The notes: generated by a model not told the origin, from the sequence alone. Shown: positions 26,401 to 39,800, counted from the stretch's first letter. The stretch is DNA of 64,000 nt from Talinum fruticosum (GCA_021018815.1 JAITYX010000047.1:1984001-2048000); one strand, 5' to 3'. Numbers and translations: made by a program.

Positions 26401-28228
26401 GTGTGAAAAATGATTATGCTCCGTTGTTGCAGGGTTCCATGAAAATGTAGTTGCATATTACACTTCTTGGTTTGAAAGTGAGAAACTCTACATACAGATG
26501 GAGCTATGTGATTACAGCCTGTCCGTCCATAAATCTTCTTGCTTGCTTACACAGGAAGAAGTTTTGAAAGCCTTGTACCAGGTATGCATTTAGCAGCTCT
26601 TTTTTCAGCAAATATTTTCAAGTTTCAAATCAGACGTTTAAGAGCAAATGATATGTGAAAATACATATCTAGTTGGGTCTCACCTCTATCCATGTCATTA
26701 GCTCTCTCTCTCTCTCTCTCTCATTTGCCTGATATCTAAGATTATCCACATCAGTGGTCTAGGAAAAGGGGGCGGGGTGAGGGGTCATGTATGCAATTCA
26801 ATATGCCTGTATCATCTGTGGGATTTCTGACAGATGGGAATATCATTCGCGGGGCTGGCCTTGTTTTTTGGGCGGGGAAGGGGGAGGGTTAATCATTTCG
26901 AAGATAATTTCCCTCTAATTTCCTTGCAATTTAGCGCAATAAAGCATAATGCCTTTCTAAACTTCCTCTGCCTTGTTTCTAAACTTTGGTTTTTTTATTT
27001 TTCTTTTTTATTTTTTATGTTGTAGGCTGTTTAGATGAAGTGTCTTTATTTCTTTGTTTAAGTAAGGAAATCCGGAATGATTATGCCTCGTTCTGTTTTT
27101 CTATTTCCTTTTTTCTTGGAGCAGATTTTTCTTTATTTTTGACTTCAAGGGATTGGGGCGGGTGATTTTTGTCAGAGTGCATGTTCAGGACCTACCACAG
27201 GATTGTTCCTCATTCTGGCACATTTTTGAAACTTGTTTTGCAGATTGCAAAAGCATTGCAGGTTATACATGAGAGAGGGATTGCTCATCTAGACGTAAAG
27301 CCAGACAATATCTATGTCAAGAAAGGTGTCTATAAACTAGGTGATTTTGGTTGTGCAACATTGCTGGATAAGAGTCTTCCAATTGAAGAGGGTGATGCAC
27401 GCTATATGCCCCAAGAAATTTTGAATGAGAAATACGATCATCTTGACAAAGTTGATATTTTTTCACTGGGGGTTTCTATCTGCGAGCTTCTGCGAGGGTC
27501 GTCATTTCCGGATGGAAGGCATCAGCTTTTGAGAGAGGGAAACCACCTCTGTTTCCTAGCAGCTCAGTTCAGTTGCAGAACTTACTCAAGGTATGAACTA
27601 TTGCCTTATATTATATTGATCTAGCTTTCATGTAAGTCGTAACCTTTGGATAGTTCCCCCTACTACATATCCAGACAATATCTGTAAATTGTCCTTTTCT
27701 CACAGTAATGTCAAATGGCGGAGATGCCTGTTTAAGTTGAAGTACATTTAGCCCCATCCTCACGTCTATAAAACTGGATCAAACAAGCTTTTCCCAGATA
27801 GTTATCAGTAAATAATCCAGAAAAATGCTATGGTTTTTCAACTGAATTGGCATTGGCTCTCCACTACTTGAACCGAACTCAGACTTAACTACAAGTGTCT
27901 CTTTTGGGTGCATGTCTAGCCATTGGACTTTGAATAATTTTCTAAAATTCTGCATGTTTTTGGTATCTAAGTGCAAAAGCTGATGTCATCTCGTTCTGTT
28001 GAATTCTTGACATGGTTGTGAAATGTTGTCCAAACAACATAGGCATGAACATATGATTAAAACAATTCTTACGCGTAACTATGAATGATTATTTTAATTA
28101 TTAATTGCTTCTAATTTGGTATACACAAACAGATCATGGTGGATCCAGATCCAACTCTGCGGCCTTCTGCGAGAGAAATAGTAGAAAGTCCAATGTTCGC
28201 TAGGATCTTGCCAACCAAACCAAACTAA
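23452..28228 (+). CDS. WEE1: WEE1-like Tyr kinase of CDKs, with a 1-nt frameshift in exon 9
   Basis: WEE1 restrains cyclin-dependent kinase by phosphorylating the inhibitory tyrosine; in plants it mainly serves the replication and DNA-damage checkpoint. Exons: 23452-23756, 24026-24086, 24171-24237, 25511-25765, 25919-25989, 26089-26198, 26292-26332, 26433-26581, 27244-27590, 28133-28228, all GT-AG. N-terminal plant-WEE1 motifs: KDFILSQDFF/CTPDYITP, SAVALRCRVMPPP. Kinase landmarks: glycine loop IGNGNFSRV (255-263), Lys278 in YAVKH, HLDVKPDN (368-375), DFG (387-389), EGDARYMPQE. Exon lengths total 1502 nt; exon 9 is 347 nt where its flanking phase-0 borders need a multiple of 3. After HQLLREG the expected GKPPLFP is in the next frame. 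Read through, the protein changes from about residue 452 and stops at 28179-28181 (about 484 residues against about 500), losing the RPSAREIV end. Confidence 0.95.
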
Positions 28229-28753
28229 ACAAAGTTGGTGTTTTTGGTCGTCTTTCTGGCAATGTGATTGTAGAAGATGAACAACATGCACAGTATTTGG
28301 CTTTGTTAAGGTGCTGAACTAAATTATGGATTGCTGATCATAGTTATGTGATTGAATGCACCTGATTTTTGGCCCCCATGAAAGGTGCAAATTTTGTAAA
28401 TGTCAAAATGCAAAATGTATGGAACTTGATTAAATCGTACGATCTGTTGGAAATTTGATCCATGGCAATCCATGTTTCAGGCCTCTATTCTGTTCGAAAA
28501 CTGCATCTAGAAAATGACATGAAACCTGCAAACGTTATGCGCATATCACATTTGCTCTTGGGAGCATGTACTTGGATATTTACATTATTATGCGCTTTCT
28601 ACATTGGTAACTTTGTTCAAGGAAAATAGAAGATAGTTCATGCATGCTAAAAAGATTGTTCATGCATACTCTTTCAATTCATGCAAGTCTTAAGATTATT
28701 TGTGCACAACTCAAAAGATTGTTCATTTCCTTGAGGCTCTATTTGATTCTTGA
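28229..28753. other. WEE1 3' flank
   Basis: Presumed 3' untranslated and downstream sequence, AT-rich. TTCATGCA words recur between 28637 and 28685. No further gene is seen. Confidence 0.5.
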
Positions 28754-28959
28754 AAATTTGGGTGGAAAAAAAATTCAAATGAAAAAAGTGAGATGGAAAA
28801 AAATTGAAGAAATTAATTTTTTTTCTCTTGTTTGTATTGAAGAAAATATACAATGAAAATTTGGGTGGAAAAAAAAATTAAAATGAAAAAAGTGAGATGG
28901 AAAAAAATTGAAGAAATTAATTTTTTTTCTCTTGTTTGTATTGAAGAAAATATACAATG
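28754..28959. repeat. Near-exact 103-bp tandem duplication
   Basis: Copy 1 (28754-28856) and copy 2 (28857-28959) differ by only a few bases. Each starts AAATTTGGGTGGAAAAAAA and ends GAAGAAAATATACAATGAAA. The preceding GGCTCTATTTGATTCTTGAA resembles the end of the MITE at 44409-44911, so the duplicated segment is probably part of a related MITE. Confidence 0.9.
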
Positions 28960-29109
28960 AAAAAAAAAATAAACTGAGGGGTATTATGGTATATATTTAC
29001 TAACTGTGAGGGGTATATGGTAGTATCATACTTCATAAATCCTAAATTTAAAATTAACATAAGCTATAAATTAGAAATATAGAGAGATGGGCTAGACAGT
29101 GAAAGTAAA

Positions 29110-30105
29110 GATAGAGGGCCTGAGATGTTGCAATGGCGAGAAAGACCAAACAAAAATAAAAGAAGACTCAATCTAATGCTCCATATCCCCAATCCACAAC
29201 AAAAATCAATGAATCTTCAGTGAAAACCAAGCTAATGATGCTGAACAAAATACAATTTCAACGAGTTCTGTTCCATTGGAGTCACCCCTTCAGAACGCAG
29301 GGAAGACCCAGCAAGAGGAGGACCTAAGCATTGCTAGATGCATCGATGCACTGAGGAAGCGACGACAATCGATTCTTGGGCTATAGAGGTTGAAAATGAA
29401 CTGGGAAAAGGTACGAGCTTGTCCTGTGAAAACATTCCTAACCTGAGATTTACACTGGATTATACTCAACCTATTTCTCATAGCGGGATGAAAATTCAAT
29501 GCATTGAAGCACGTGAGATTGAAAGTGGAGTAGAATATTGGAATTCATATGTAGTTTGTTTTGTCCTTAGTGCCAACCCTTCAATGAAAGTAATTGAGGG
29601 GTTTTTCAATCGTATCTAAGGAACTAAGGACCTTGACAAAGTAATTCCTAAACCAATGGGTGTTTATTCCTAGCTTCAATTATGTTTTGGAAAGGGATGT
29701 GATCCTTAAGCAAAAGTTCATATACTTTGATAAAAAGCCTTTAGTGTTTAAGCCGTGGGCTCTCGGTCAACTTGTGGATAAAGATGTAATAGCTCAAATC
29801 CTAGTTGAGGTGAGATTTTTGACCTAGACCTCAAATTTTGGAGTAGAGAGGGCTTGAACAAGATTGGCAGCCTTGTGGGAAGACCAATGGAAGTATATAA
29901 GACCACCCAAAACAAGAATAGAGCGAGGTATGCTCGATTGCTAATAGAAATGGATCTCATCAACAAATTTCCTCCTCAAATAACTTTTATGGATGAACTT
30001 AATGACCTTATAGTCCAAGAAATTGAGTATGAATGAAAGCCACTTAAATGTGGAAAATGTGGCATGTATGGGCAAAATACAGAGGATTATAAGAAGGCAT
30101 AAAAC
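29110..30105 (+). pseudogene. LINE ORF1 remnant
   Basis: Frames switching between 29110 and 30105 show the plant LINE ORF1 pattern: VIEGFFNRIWG-like and PLVFKPWALGQ-like phrases, then KIGSLVGRPMEV, YARLLIEMDL and a decayed zinc knuckle CGKCGMYGQNTEDY whose later ligands are lost. Such proteins bind the LINE RNA. Several in-frame stops and shifts make it non-functional. Confidence 0.7.
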
Positions 30106-30347
30106 GGTTTTGGAGGAAAAAAGATCAGAATACTAATATTCCTCAGCAAAAATTTGAACCAGTGCAAACAAATCATAGGGAAACACCATCAAATCATCCT
30201 AGGGTGGAGGCAATTACTGAGGAAAACTAATTACAGTCATTCAAACAGCATTTGGAGGAGCTAAAGCAGGGTATGCAACACCCTTAGCAGGCATTACATC
30301 AAATAGTGTGGTGACTGAAAACAGCTTTGGGACCTTAGCAAAGGACC

Positions 30348-33300
30348 ATGGATAAGTGTGGCTTTCGGAATATCTGTGGTTTGAATGACCCTAATAAGAA
30401 AATTTCCGTTAGATGATTTATTCATACTAATAATGTCCTGTACTTGGTATAGTGGAGACAAAAACAAGTGACAGTAAAGAAGAGGAGATAAGACAAGGTA
30501 TCAATCCTTCATGGAATAAGCTGTCAAATGCTACAACTGAAGCTAAGGGTAGGATCTGGGTTGTGAGGGATCCAACTATAGCCCTTATTGAGGTACTACA
30601 GGTGCATTCAAAATATAGACATATTAAAACCACAAGCTGGAAGGACACACACATTTATATGACTGTTGTTTATGGGTCAAATGACAATACTTAAAGGAAG
30701 ATGCTCTAGGCAAATTAGTTTCAGCTCAGTACAAATATAAATGCACCATGGATTGTGTGTGGAGATTTCAACAGCCTACTGAGTATTGATGAAAGTATAG
30801 GAGGTGATGAAGTATAACCTAATGTTGAAGACTTCTCTGACTGCTTGGGAATGTGCTTTTTACAGGAGATAAGGAGTAATGGCCCTAGATTCACTTGGAG
30901 CAACAAACAAGGACGAACCAGGGTATTTTCCAAATTAGATAGGACTTTAATCAATGGTGAAGGCATTCAGGCTTTTACTGAGATAGAGTACCAGATTTTA
31001 CCTGAAGATGTTTCTAGCCACACACCTCTATTGGTACAACTGAAGACCAATGTTCGAAACACAACTTCAAACTTCAAGTTCTACAATATGTGGACTAAGA
31101 GCAATGAGTTCTCTACTATAGTAAGAGAAGTATGGTAGAGGAATGTGTCTAGTTAACCTATGTACCAGTTGATATCTAAAATCAAAGACCTCAAAAGACC
31201 ATGGAAATTACTCAACAAGTGTAAATTTAGCAATGTGCAAGTTAGAGCTGCAAAGGCATTGAATGAGTTACATGCTATACAGAAGGAAATTCAACTCCAC
31301 CTTATAAAAGTTGAGTTGTATGAGGAAGGGAATAAGGCAATGCTTGAATATAAAGTACTGGCAAAAGCTGAGAGGAAGTTTTCTAGCTAGAAGAGCAAAG
31401 AGATGTGGATGCAACAAGGAGATCAGAACACTACATATTCTTATGCAGCAATTGCCCACAAGAATTACAACATGACAATTAAGAAAATGAAGGATGTATA
31501 AGGAGTCTTGGAGTTTGAACAACACAAAATAGGGGATATTATGGCCAATCACTTTGAGAATTTCCTAATATTGAAAACAAAGGGGCTAAACCTTCGTTTG
31601 AGGTTATACTACAATGGTCTATACCGAATGACCAAAAAGGGCTTGAAATGATGAGACCATTTACAGACGAAGAAATCAAAGCAATAATTTTCAACATTGG
31701 TATTGAGAAGAGTGCAGGGCCTGATGGTTATGACAGTTTCTTCTTCAAAGCCTCATGGAGTCTAACTGGGCCTAATATCTATAGAGGAATTAGAAGCTTT
31801 TTGAAAGTGGTAAGTTACTAAAGCAAGTGAATGCCACAATTTTAACAATGCTTCCAAAAGTGCCCAACCTAATCCAGCCTAGTGACTTAAGGCGAATATC
31901 ATGTTGCAACAATATATGTAAGTGCATCACTAAGATGATTTGTGAAAGAATCAAAGTTGTACTAGCATATCTGGTGGATTAGTTATAAGGGGCCTTCATT
32001 GTTGGTAGGTCAATCTTACATAACATCATAATATTTGAAGATTTGGTCAAATTCTACAATAGGAAAGGCATATCTCCTAGGTGTACCATGAAGGTGAATC
32101 TCAAAAAGCCTATGACACTATTAGGTAGGAGTTCCTAGAGAATATATTATATGGTTATGGATTGATAACAAGGTGAAATGGATTATGACTTGTGTATCAA
32201 CTGCAAGCTTCTTAGAAAAACTAAATGGGCAACTCTTTGACTTCTTCCGAAGAAGATAGATTTAAGACAAGTAGACCCCATGTCTTCTTTGCTATTTGTA
32301 TAGGCAATGGAACACTTAAACAGAGCCATTAAGGTAGTAGCCAATCAACATGGGTTCAAATACCACCCTAGTTGTAAGCCCCTTGACTTTTGCTTTGCAG
32401 ATGGTGATGTGCCAGGATGCAAGGCTACATCGATCTAGAAAATAGATTACGCAAAACATAATTTTGAGTGACTCGGAAAGGACTTAGAAATGACTAATAG
32501 AATAGAAAACAACCAGAACTAGGCTAATCACTTGAGAGGAGATGATTAACAAAGGTAACCAGCACTGAAATAACAAGAACAAGATAAAACTAGAATACCC
32601 AAGGATACGAGATATCACCACCAAGGATAAACTAGGGCGCTAACCACACTTAGAGATACAAATATCACTACTCTAAGTATAAACTAGACTCTTCAGAGCA
32701 CAGCCTAATTACGCCACTAATTAGACAAGCAAAAGAAAATTTTGGGGGTGAAAGGTGCTTAGCTCGACTTTACTTAGCATATAGCTATTAGTCAAAAATC
32801 AGATTCTCTTTACAATGAGAGGACCCATGCATATTTATTGGTCTCTTAGTTAGGTTACGTCACTCTAATCTAAGGGTTATAAATCCCTTTTACAATCAAA
32901 GGCTGTAATGTATTCAACAAAATAAAAGGACAAAAGTAGAATAATTACAGCGAGAAAAGGATCACGAGAAAGGAAGGGGACCACAGAATCAATAGTACAA
33001 AATAGTACAGATCCGAGTCCGATGATAGCTGCAATCATTATTACCATATTCTTACGCATTCCGATCCTTAATCTTTCCTTTTCAGCTCTGCTGAGGATGC
33101 CTAGATGAGCTCAAGTAGATCCGAGTGTATCTACAAAACGGATCTAAGCTCGAAGCCGATGACTCAAAAAAGATCAACTTGGCTTATTATCTTCGAATAC
33201 TTCGCCTTGTCCGACTTCCTTACCTCTGTCCGAGGAGACAAACAAGGACTTCGAGTGTGGCCAAAACTCTCTTGAAACTTGTGTCAACAACGAAGGCCCA

Positions 33301-33790
33301 GCAATGAATTACTGAAGGCTTAGAATCATTAAGCAGAATTGGCTGGCTCTCAGCATCGGTTAGAGTTTGGCTTGGGGTGTTCTCCGTATCAGATGGCCTC
33401 CTGTTTTTCTGCAAAGCTGAGCCATTCAATGTTAAATGCCTCATGTGCTCTTTTAGAAACTTTTCATCATGTTCTGGTCTTGAACCTAACCCAGACGAGT
33501 CACAATTTGCTTCTGTTGGAATTAGTCCTGTGTTGGAAAATGATCTTCAACAACTCACTGGATTTAGGAAAGATATACTACCTTTTAAATACTTAGGGGT
33601 GGCTGCAAACCATAGAGGTTGGGAAAGCTAGACTGCCAAGTCATTTTTCATAAAATCACAAGCAAAATCAAAGCATGGCCTACAAGGAAGCTCAATTGTG
33701 CATGAAAGATTCAACTCATCAATCTTGTGCTAATGAGTATGAATGTTTATTGGAGTCAATCTTTATATTGCCTTAAGTAATGATTGACAT
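30348..33790 (+). pseudogene. LINE ORF2 remnant (endonuclease and reverse transcriptase)
   Basis: It opens near 30348 with an ICGLNDPNK phrase (RGLNDPxK in intact copies). The endonuclease part shows GRIWVV, VYGSND, WIVCGDFNS and FTWSNKQGRTRVFSKLDR. Reverse transcriptase follows with SAGPDGYDSFFFK, GAFIVGRSI and KPLDFCFADG. After the inserted LTR the frame resumes with DGLLFFCKAEP, CSGLEPNPDESQ, PFKYLGV and VLMSMNVYW. The catalytic FADD is FADG here even when the insert is ignored. Stops are frequent. Confidence 0.8.
32405..33391. mobile_element. Solo LTR with perfect 5-bp target duplication
   Basis: The element begins TGATGTGCC and ends CCGTATCA, so both strands start TGAT. GATGG flanks it exactly at 32400-32404 and 33392-33396. 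No internal retroelement coding is present, so this is a single 987-bp LTR left by recombination between the LTRs of a full element. It splits the LINE reverse transcriptase frame within the FADG codons. Family and orientation are undetermined. Confidence 0.88.
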
Positions 33791-35641
33791 ATTGAGTTTG
33801 TAACAAAAAAATAGTGATCTATATGTTATATAGAAATTTTGAGATAGATAAATTTATTCAAACTTCTACAGGTTACGGAGGTTAGCATATTGAGTTTTCA
33901 TTCCTTAAAACATGACACAAATTACAAACGTGAAGTGATACAATTTTCACCATTTGATTCATTATGCCTTCTCCTTCAACATATTTGAATTATATATTTT
34001 AATTGTAGGTATTTCAATGATTAATCTCAATTATGTTTGTAATTGTTGTATATTTACTTTTCTAATTTATAATTTTTTTAAGGTGTAGCATGAGTCTAGA
34101 TTAGCAATATCCAAATTGTTTCCTCAAATATTCAAATATTGAAAAATTATTTTTATAATATGTTTGTGTTAATTTTAATTTTAAAAATACTTGTAACAAT
34201 TACAATATGGCACCGAGTCAAAAAATCATCAAATAATGAAAAAGTAAAATTGTTATAGGACATTATTATATTTCATGCCCAACATAATAATATTACATAC
34301 TATATACAAAAATAAATGAAAGCTCATAATCCAAACCCTAAATAAATAAATACGTGATTATATTACAAATAAATTGTCAATATCTAATTCAATTCTTCCT
34401 TTCCCTTTTTTTAAAAAATAAATTGGTGAACATGAGGGAAAATATCCAATTCTTGTTACTCAATTTAATAGTGTCAAGGACTCAATTAGTACATTCATAC
34501 TTATCCATGGAAAACATTGAGTCAAGTCCTCCACCATCACGGTCACACCTCTCTAAAAGAAAAAAAAGAAAGTGTTGAGTATATATCAAACATTAAAATA
34601 ATAATGAAACAACATGATGATCACCTAAAACCGTAATCAAAATGCATTTAGTTAAACACATAAAAAAAGTTTATATATTTAAACTAATCTTGTAATACAA
34701 AGATAAAAGGGGGAATAGAGTCAATATCATTTACCCCAATACATCAACCTATTGAGTGTTATTGTGTTCTTAAACAACGAGGCTTGAGTATGAGAATTCA
34801 AGTCAAATATTACCCGTTTTGAAAATAAGTAAATATCAAATAGTTAGCATTGAAAATAAACTTCAACCAAATATGGGTAATTTCATGTTCTACCAATATT
34901 TTGGAATATAAATTAATCTTCTTCACTTATTTGGTCTTATATGCTCAATAATTCTTCCCATTGTTCCCTCCCTAATGAACCCAAACAAAAGAGCATGTAC
35001 TCTATAATATTAGATACTTTCTTTATGTTACATATATCTCCAAGTTGGTTATATACACCCACCATTTAGTGGCAACATATGTGTCTAAAATAATCAACAA
35101 CAACAAAACTTGATTCTCCAATAATTGTCCGCTGTGGTAGTTATCTTGTTATATGTCAATAAAAGGTATGATGTGAAGTCACAGAGAAAAACTAACAAGA
35201 TACCTTGTGATTCTCAAATTTTAAAATAAAATCAAACCAAAATTTGAAATAGTATAGATTATGCCTTTTAGGTTAAAAATATTGGTAAATTAATCTTAAC
35301 ACCATTAAAGATAACAGAATATGCTTTAATTATATTCTTAAATTTCTCATTAATAAAATTACACTTAATTACATCCCTTTTTAAAAATAATTCGACATAT
35401 TTTTTAAGACCAATATACTTTTTTGAACTTTTCACATCAATCTCTATGGCATAGATGTATTTTTGAATTTGCATGTAATCTTAAATACGTGTTTACTAAC
35501 AATTGAAGTGAGAGTGAATTAAAATGATTGATAATAGTATAGATACTTAGTAATTTTATATTAAATTTATTTTAAATCTTAATATGTTTTAATTTTCAGG
35601 TCACTTTTATTTTCGTTTTTGTTATTTTTAGTCAGTTTGTG
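33791..35641. other. AT-rich spacer, no gene seen
   Basis: Sequence between the truncated LINE and the AT-rich tandem repeats. It is low in GC, with no recognised protein motifs or clear element ends. Confidence 0.4.
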
Positions 35642-36885
35642 AGAAGTTAGATTAAAATTAGTATTCTTTGGTTAATTTTATTTTTTATATTCTTATAGGA
35701 TTTAGTTAAAGTCTTAATCTATTAGTATTAATTTTCTTAATTTTTTTCTAATTTAGGTTAAAGCAGGTTTTTAATTTAATAAATTTATAAATTTAGTATT
35801 TTTATTTTGATTTTAGGTTTTTGGGATACATTTATATCCAGAAAATAGTTTTAATATTATGATAATTTAATTATTTATTTTCACATTTATTTAGTGCAGT
35901 TTATTATTTGTTTAACTTTATGTTTAAAATTATGTTTTTATTTTATTGTTTTTAATTCTGTTTAATTTTTCTGAAAAACTATACAAATTTTTTTTTGGGT
36001 TTTAGGTTATCTATATTTTTCTAAATTTTTAATTTAATTTATTAATTTTCTACTCAATTTTATTTCTATTTTTCTGTTTTATATTTTTCTGAATTAATTA
36101 GGATAATTAATTACTATTTAATTTTCAGATTAAGATTAGATAATTTCTTAATATATAATTGATTTGATAATTTTTTATATTTATTTACTAATTTAGGTTA
36201 AATTAGGTTTTTAATTTAATAAAATTATAAATTTAGTTTTTTCATTTCTATTTTAGGTTTTTAGGTTATATTTAGTTCTAGAAAATAGTTTTAATATTAT
36301 AATAATTTAATGATTTAGTTTTTCTTTTATTTAGTGCAATTTATTATTTGTTTAACTTTTTATTTAAGATTATATTTTTATTTTATTATTTTTAATTATA
36401 TTTAATTTTTCTAGAAAACTATAAAAAAAGTTTTGGTTTTTAGGTTATTTATATTTTTTCCCAGATTTTAAATTTAATTTATTATATAATTTTGTGTAAC
36501 TTTTAATTATTAATTTTCTACTTAGTTTTGTTTTTATTTTCTGTTATATATATGTTTGAATTAATCCGACTCATTAATTAGTATTTAATTTTCAGATTAA
36601 GATTAGATGATTTCATACAGTTATTTATTTAATTTTTCAGCAATAGAATCCAATATTAACTAGATAGAGCCCACTTATAAAAGGAAACCTATTTTTTTCC
36701 TTTTAATAAATTTTATTTATTTATTTAATTATTTAAATCAATGGCTCATGTTCAATGAACCAATAATATTTATGGTTGAGATTACACTAAACTGCTAAAA
36801 TAACTCATGTTTCTGTATTTGGCCAATTTGAAAAGATTACTATAATATATTGTATAGATTTGTTAGAAGTTAGATTAAAATTAGT
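35642..36885. repeat. AT-rich tandem repeat, copy 1 (unit about 1.2 kb)
   Basis: AGAAGTTAGATTAAAATTAG at about 35642 recurs at about 36864, marking a ~1.22-kb unit. Within it a ~440-bp sub-repeat occurs twice (AATTTAGGTTAAA then TTTTTAATTTAATAAA at about 35753 and 36193). It is followed by a tail containing CTTATAAAAGGAAACC and GAGATTACACTAAACT. The second unit begins at the right edge and is interrupted by a LINE. Confidence 0.75.
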
Positions 36886-39800
36886 TTTTTTTTTTGCTGA
36901 CCTCTGTGAGGACTCCAATTTACCTTGGTTATTGGGAAGTGACCTTAATGAGATATTGTTTAATTTTGAAAAAGAGGGTCCCCCTAAAAGCCAAACTATG
37001 CTTGATCTTTTTAATACTACTATTGCAAATTGTAGCCTCTTTGATCTTTGGCTTTTGTGGATATGAATATACTTAGTGGAATGAGAGAGATGGTGAACAA
37101 TCCGTGAAAGAACGACTTAACCGGATGTGTGCTACCGCTGAGTGGATGGCTCTTTTCCCATCAATGCAAGTTGAACATATAGATGAAGGGATTTCAGATC
37201 TTCCGCTTCTAACTAAGCCCATGAGCAGCGACAGAATAGGTAGAGGGAGAAGGAGAAGACGTAAATTTGAGATGATGTGGGCCGTTGAAGAGGGCTGTCA
37301 AGAGGTGATCAGACGTGCCTGGACTACTCCACCTCAGGAAAATGCGGTGAACAATTGTATGAACGACCTAATGACATGGAGTAAGGAAGAATTCAGTCAG
37401 GTACGAAACATTATTAAAGAAAAAACGGAAGAGCTCAAAAGGGCTGTGGATACTAGGCAACGGAAACAGGTTCCGGAGGAGATTTGTGGCTGGCGCAGGA
37501 AGGAGGAAATTTATTGATGGCAACGCTTTTTGGCAGATGTTCGGCGTAAATATTACGTTATTTATACCTTTATTTATCTAATCTTTGTCTCGTAAAATAA
37601 TATAATTTTTAGGATTTTTACTTATTTTATTTAATTTTGTAGGTAATAAGTTGAGTGGAACGAACGTCCGATAAATGGAGTTCAAACGATCAAATATTGA
37701 CAAGCCATGCTGCGGATATGCACACAAACGTTCATCTTCACTCTAACAGCCTCATGTCAAGTCCAACCCGAAATTATTTCAACAACCTAGCCGTGGCAGT
37801 AAAAAAATGGAGGAAAATTATCATCTGAGTGATGACATCAGCATGACATCAGCACCAAAATCTTACGGGACTGAAAAAATCAGGGGCTGCGAGGAAGGGT
37901 TGTGTATAAAAGGCAGGTGACGATCATCAATTAGGGGCCAGTCTAGGTTAATTTAATTAGTTTTTCTGCTGTAAATTTAGATTCAATATCATATTTTAGT
38001 TTTAATTATTTAATTTAATATGTATCGGTTTTTAATTCGGACAATTTTTAGTTTCGGTTTGATTCGTTCTTGATAACTTTTTTTTGTCTCTCCTTTACTT
38101 TTACTTTGTTTAGTTTAGTTTAAAGGTTAAATTTTTATTATTCTTTTGATCTTAGTATTAGTTATATTAATTATTTAATTTGATGTTTAAGTTTAATTTG
38201 TTAATTTATGTTGTTGTTTGAGTCGATATTTATTAATTTAGTTGTTAGAATAACTGCATTCTATGTTAATTAGTTGTTAGTTTGTGTCACTTTAGTTATA
38301 ATTAGCCTCTTAATGGCTAATTGATCTTGTATGAGCCTTAACTTACCTAGTTTATGTTAATATTTTAGTATTGTTTCTCTTACTTGTCACAAGTTCGATG
38401 AGATACCCAAAAGGGTCCTTTCATCTTGATTTTTAGGTGGTTACTCTATCACTAGAGGGTGGAGTTAATTTGCTAGTGTGGTAAAGATAATAGTTGAGAT
38501 TTTGACATGAAAATAACTTGAATCCTAGTTAGGTCCAAGGTTGCTATTTTTGTAGTCTAGTTGGGCTAACCCCACGAAAGTAGGTGGTTAGAATAATTAG
38601 ATTAACTCATAAACCCTCGAAAGTATGCTTGAGTAGGTTTTGATAGTGCAACCGACCACTTCTAAATACTTGTATAAACTTGGGTAGGTTTAGCCTTGAC
38701 TTGATTAATTAGTTTATTAAGCGGTAAAATCACAATATGAGTATATTTTTATTGCTTTGTAGATTAGTTTAATCATCATATATATCTCATCTGTGCTGAT
38801 TCGCCTAGACAGAAAGTTTAATATATTTTTGATATTTGAAACACAACTCCCTGTGGATATGACACGCATTTGCCGGCTAGCTACAACTACGCCGTGCACT
38901 TACGGTTTCAAATTTAAGACTTACTAATTCTTCCTGACAATAGACTTCCTCAAATTTTTGGAGATCGAAACTTTAATTGGTTCCACCTTAAAGCTAATAA
39001 AAGGAGGGTTGTTAATTACATCTCAGAACTTAAACGAGCCAATCGCTCAACAACCTCCACGAAAGAAAAGCTGGAAGAGGTAGTGGTGGAATTTTTTGAG
39101 CAATTATTTGCAACCTCTAATCCCTATAATATAGAGGTTCTTGTCACTCCCCTGATAAACGAGAAGCTCACACGGCCATACACTATAGAGGAAATTACTG
39201 GAGCACAAGCAGATGCATCCTGAGAAAGCTCCGGGACCTGATGGGCTGAATCCGTTCTTTTTCAAAAATATTGGGATGTAGTTGGGGAGGAGGTTTTTGC
39301 AGCAGTTATTGCTATTCTTAATGGGGCGCCTATTCCCAATGGTATGAATCATACTTTTGTTACTCTTATCCCGAAAAACACAAGCTCACTAATATTAAGG
39401 AGTTTAGACCTATTAGCCTTTGTAATGTTGCTCACAATCTTGTTACTAAAGTGATCACTAATAGACTAAAAGATTTTCTTGGTTCAATTATTCCCCCTTC
39501 CAGAACGCTTTCACCCTAGGGCGTCTGATAGTGGATAATACTCTTATTGCGTTTGAGGTCTTTTATTCTATGAACTGTCACTCAGGGAATACTGGTAGTA
39601 TGGCTATCAAGCTCGATATGGCTAAAGCCTATGACAGAGTCGAATGGGCATTTCTCAGGAGGGTGATGCTTAAATTGGGGTTTGACTAGAAGTGGGCGTT
39701 TACTGTGATGCGATGTGTGGAGTCCTCCACCTTCTCTTTCCTAATTAATGGAGAACCCCAAGATTTTGTAACTCCTTCTTGAGGTTTGCAACAGGGAGAT

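Larger units (their letters stand above)
29110..33790 (+). mobile_element. Decayed LINE (L1-type), split by a solo LTR
   Basis: Two consecutive decayed reading regions match plant L1-type LINEs: an ORF1 with a nucleic-acid-binding (DUF4283-like) domain plus a zinc-knuckle remnant, and an ORF2 with endonuclease and reverse transcriptase. Many stops and shifts are present. The 3' end is truncated just after the reverse transcriptase palm. A 987-bp solo LTR interrupts the catalytic motif at 32405-33391. Confidence 0.85.
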
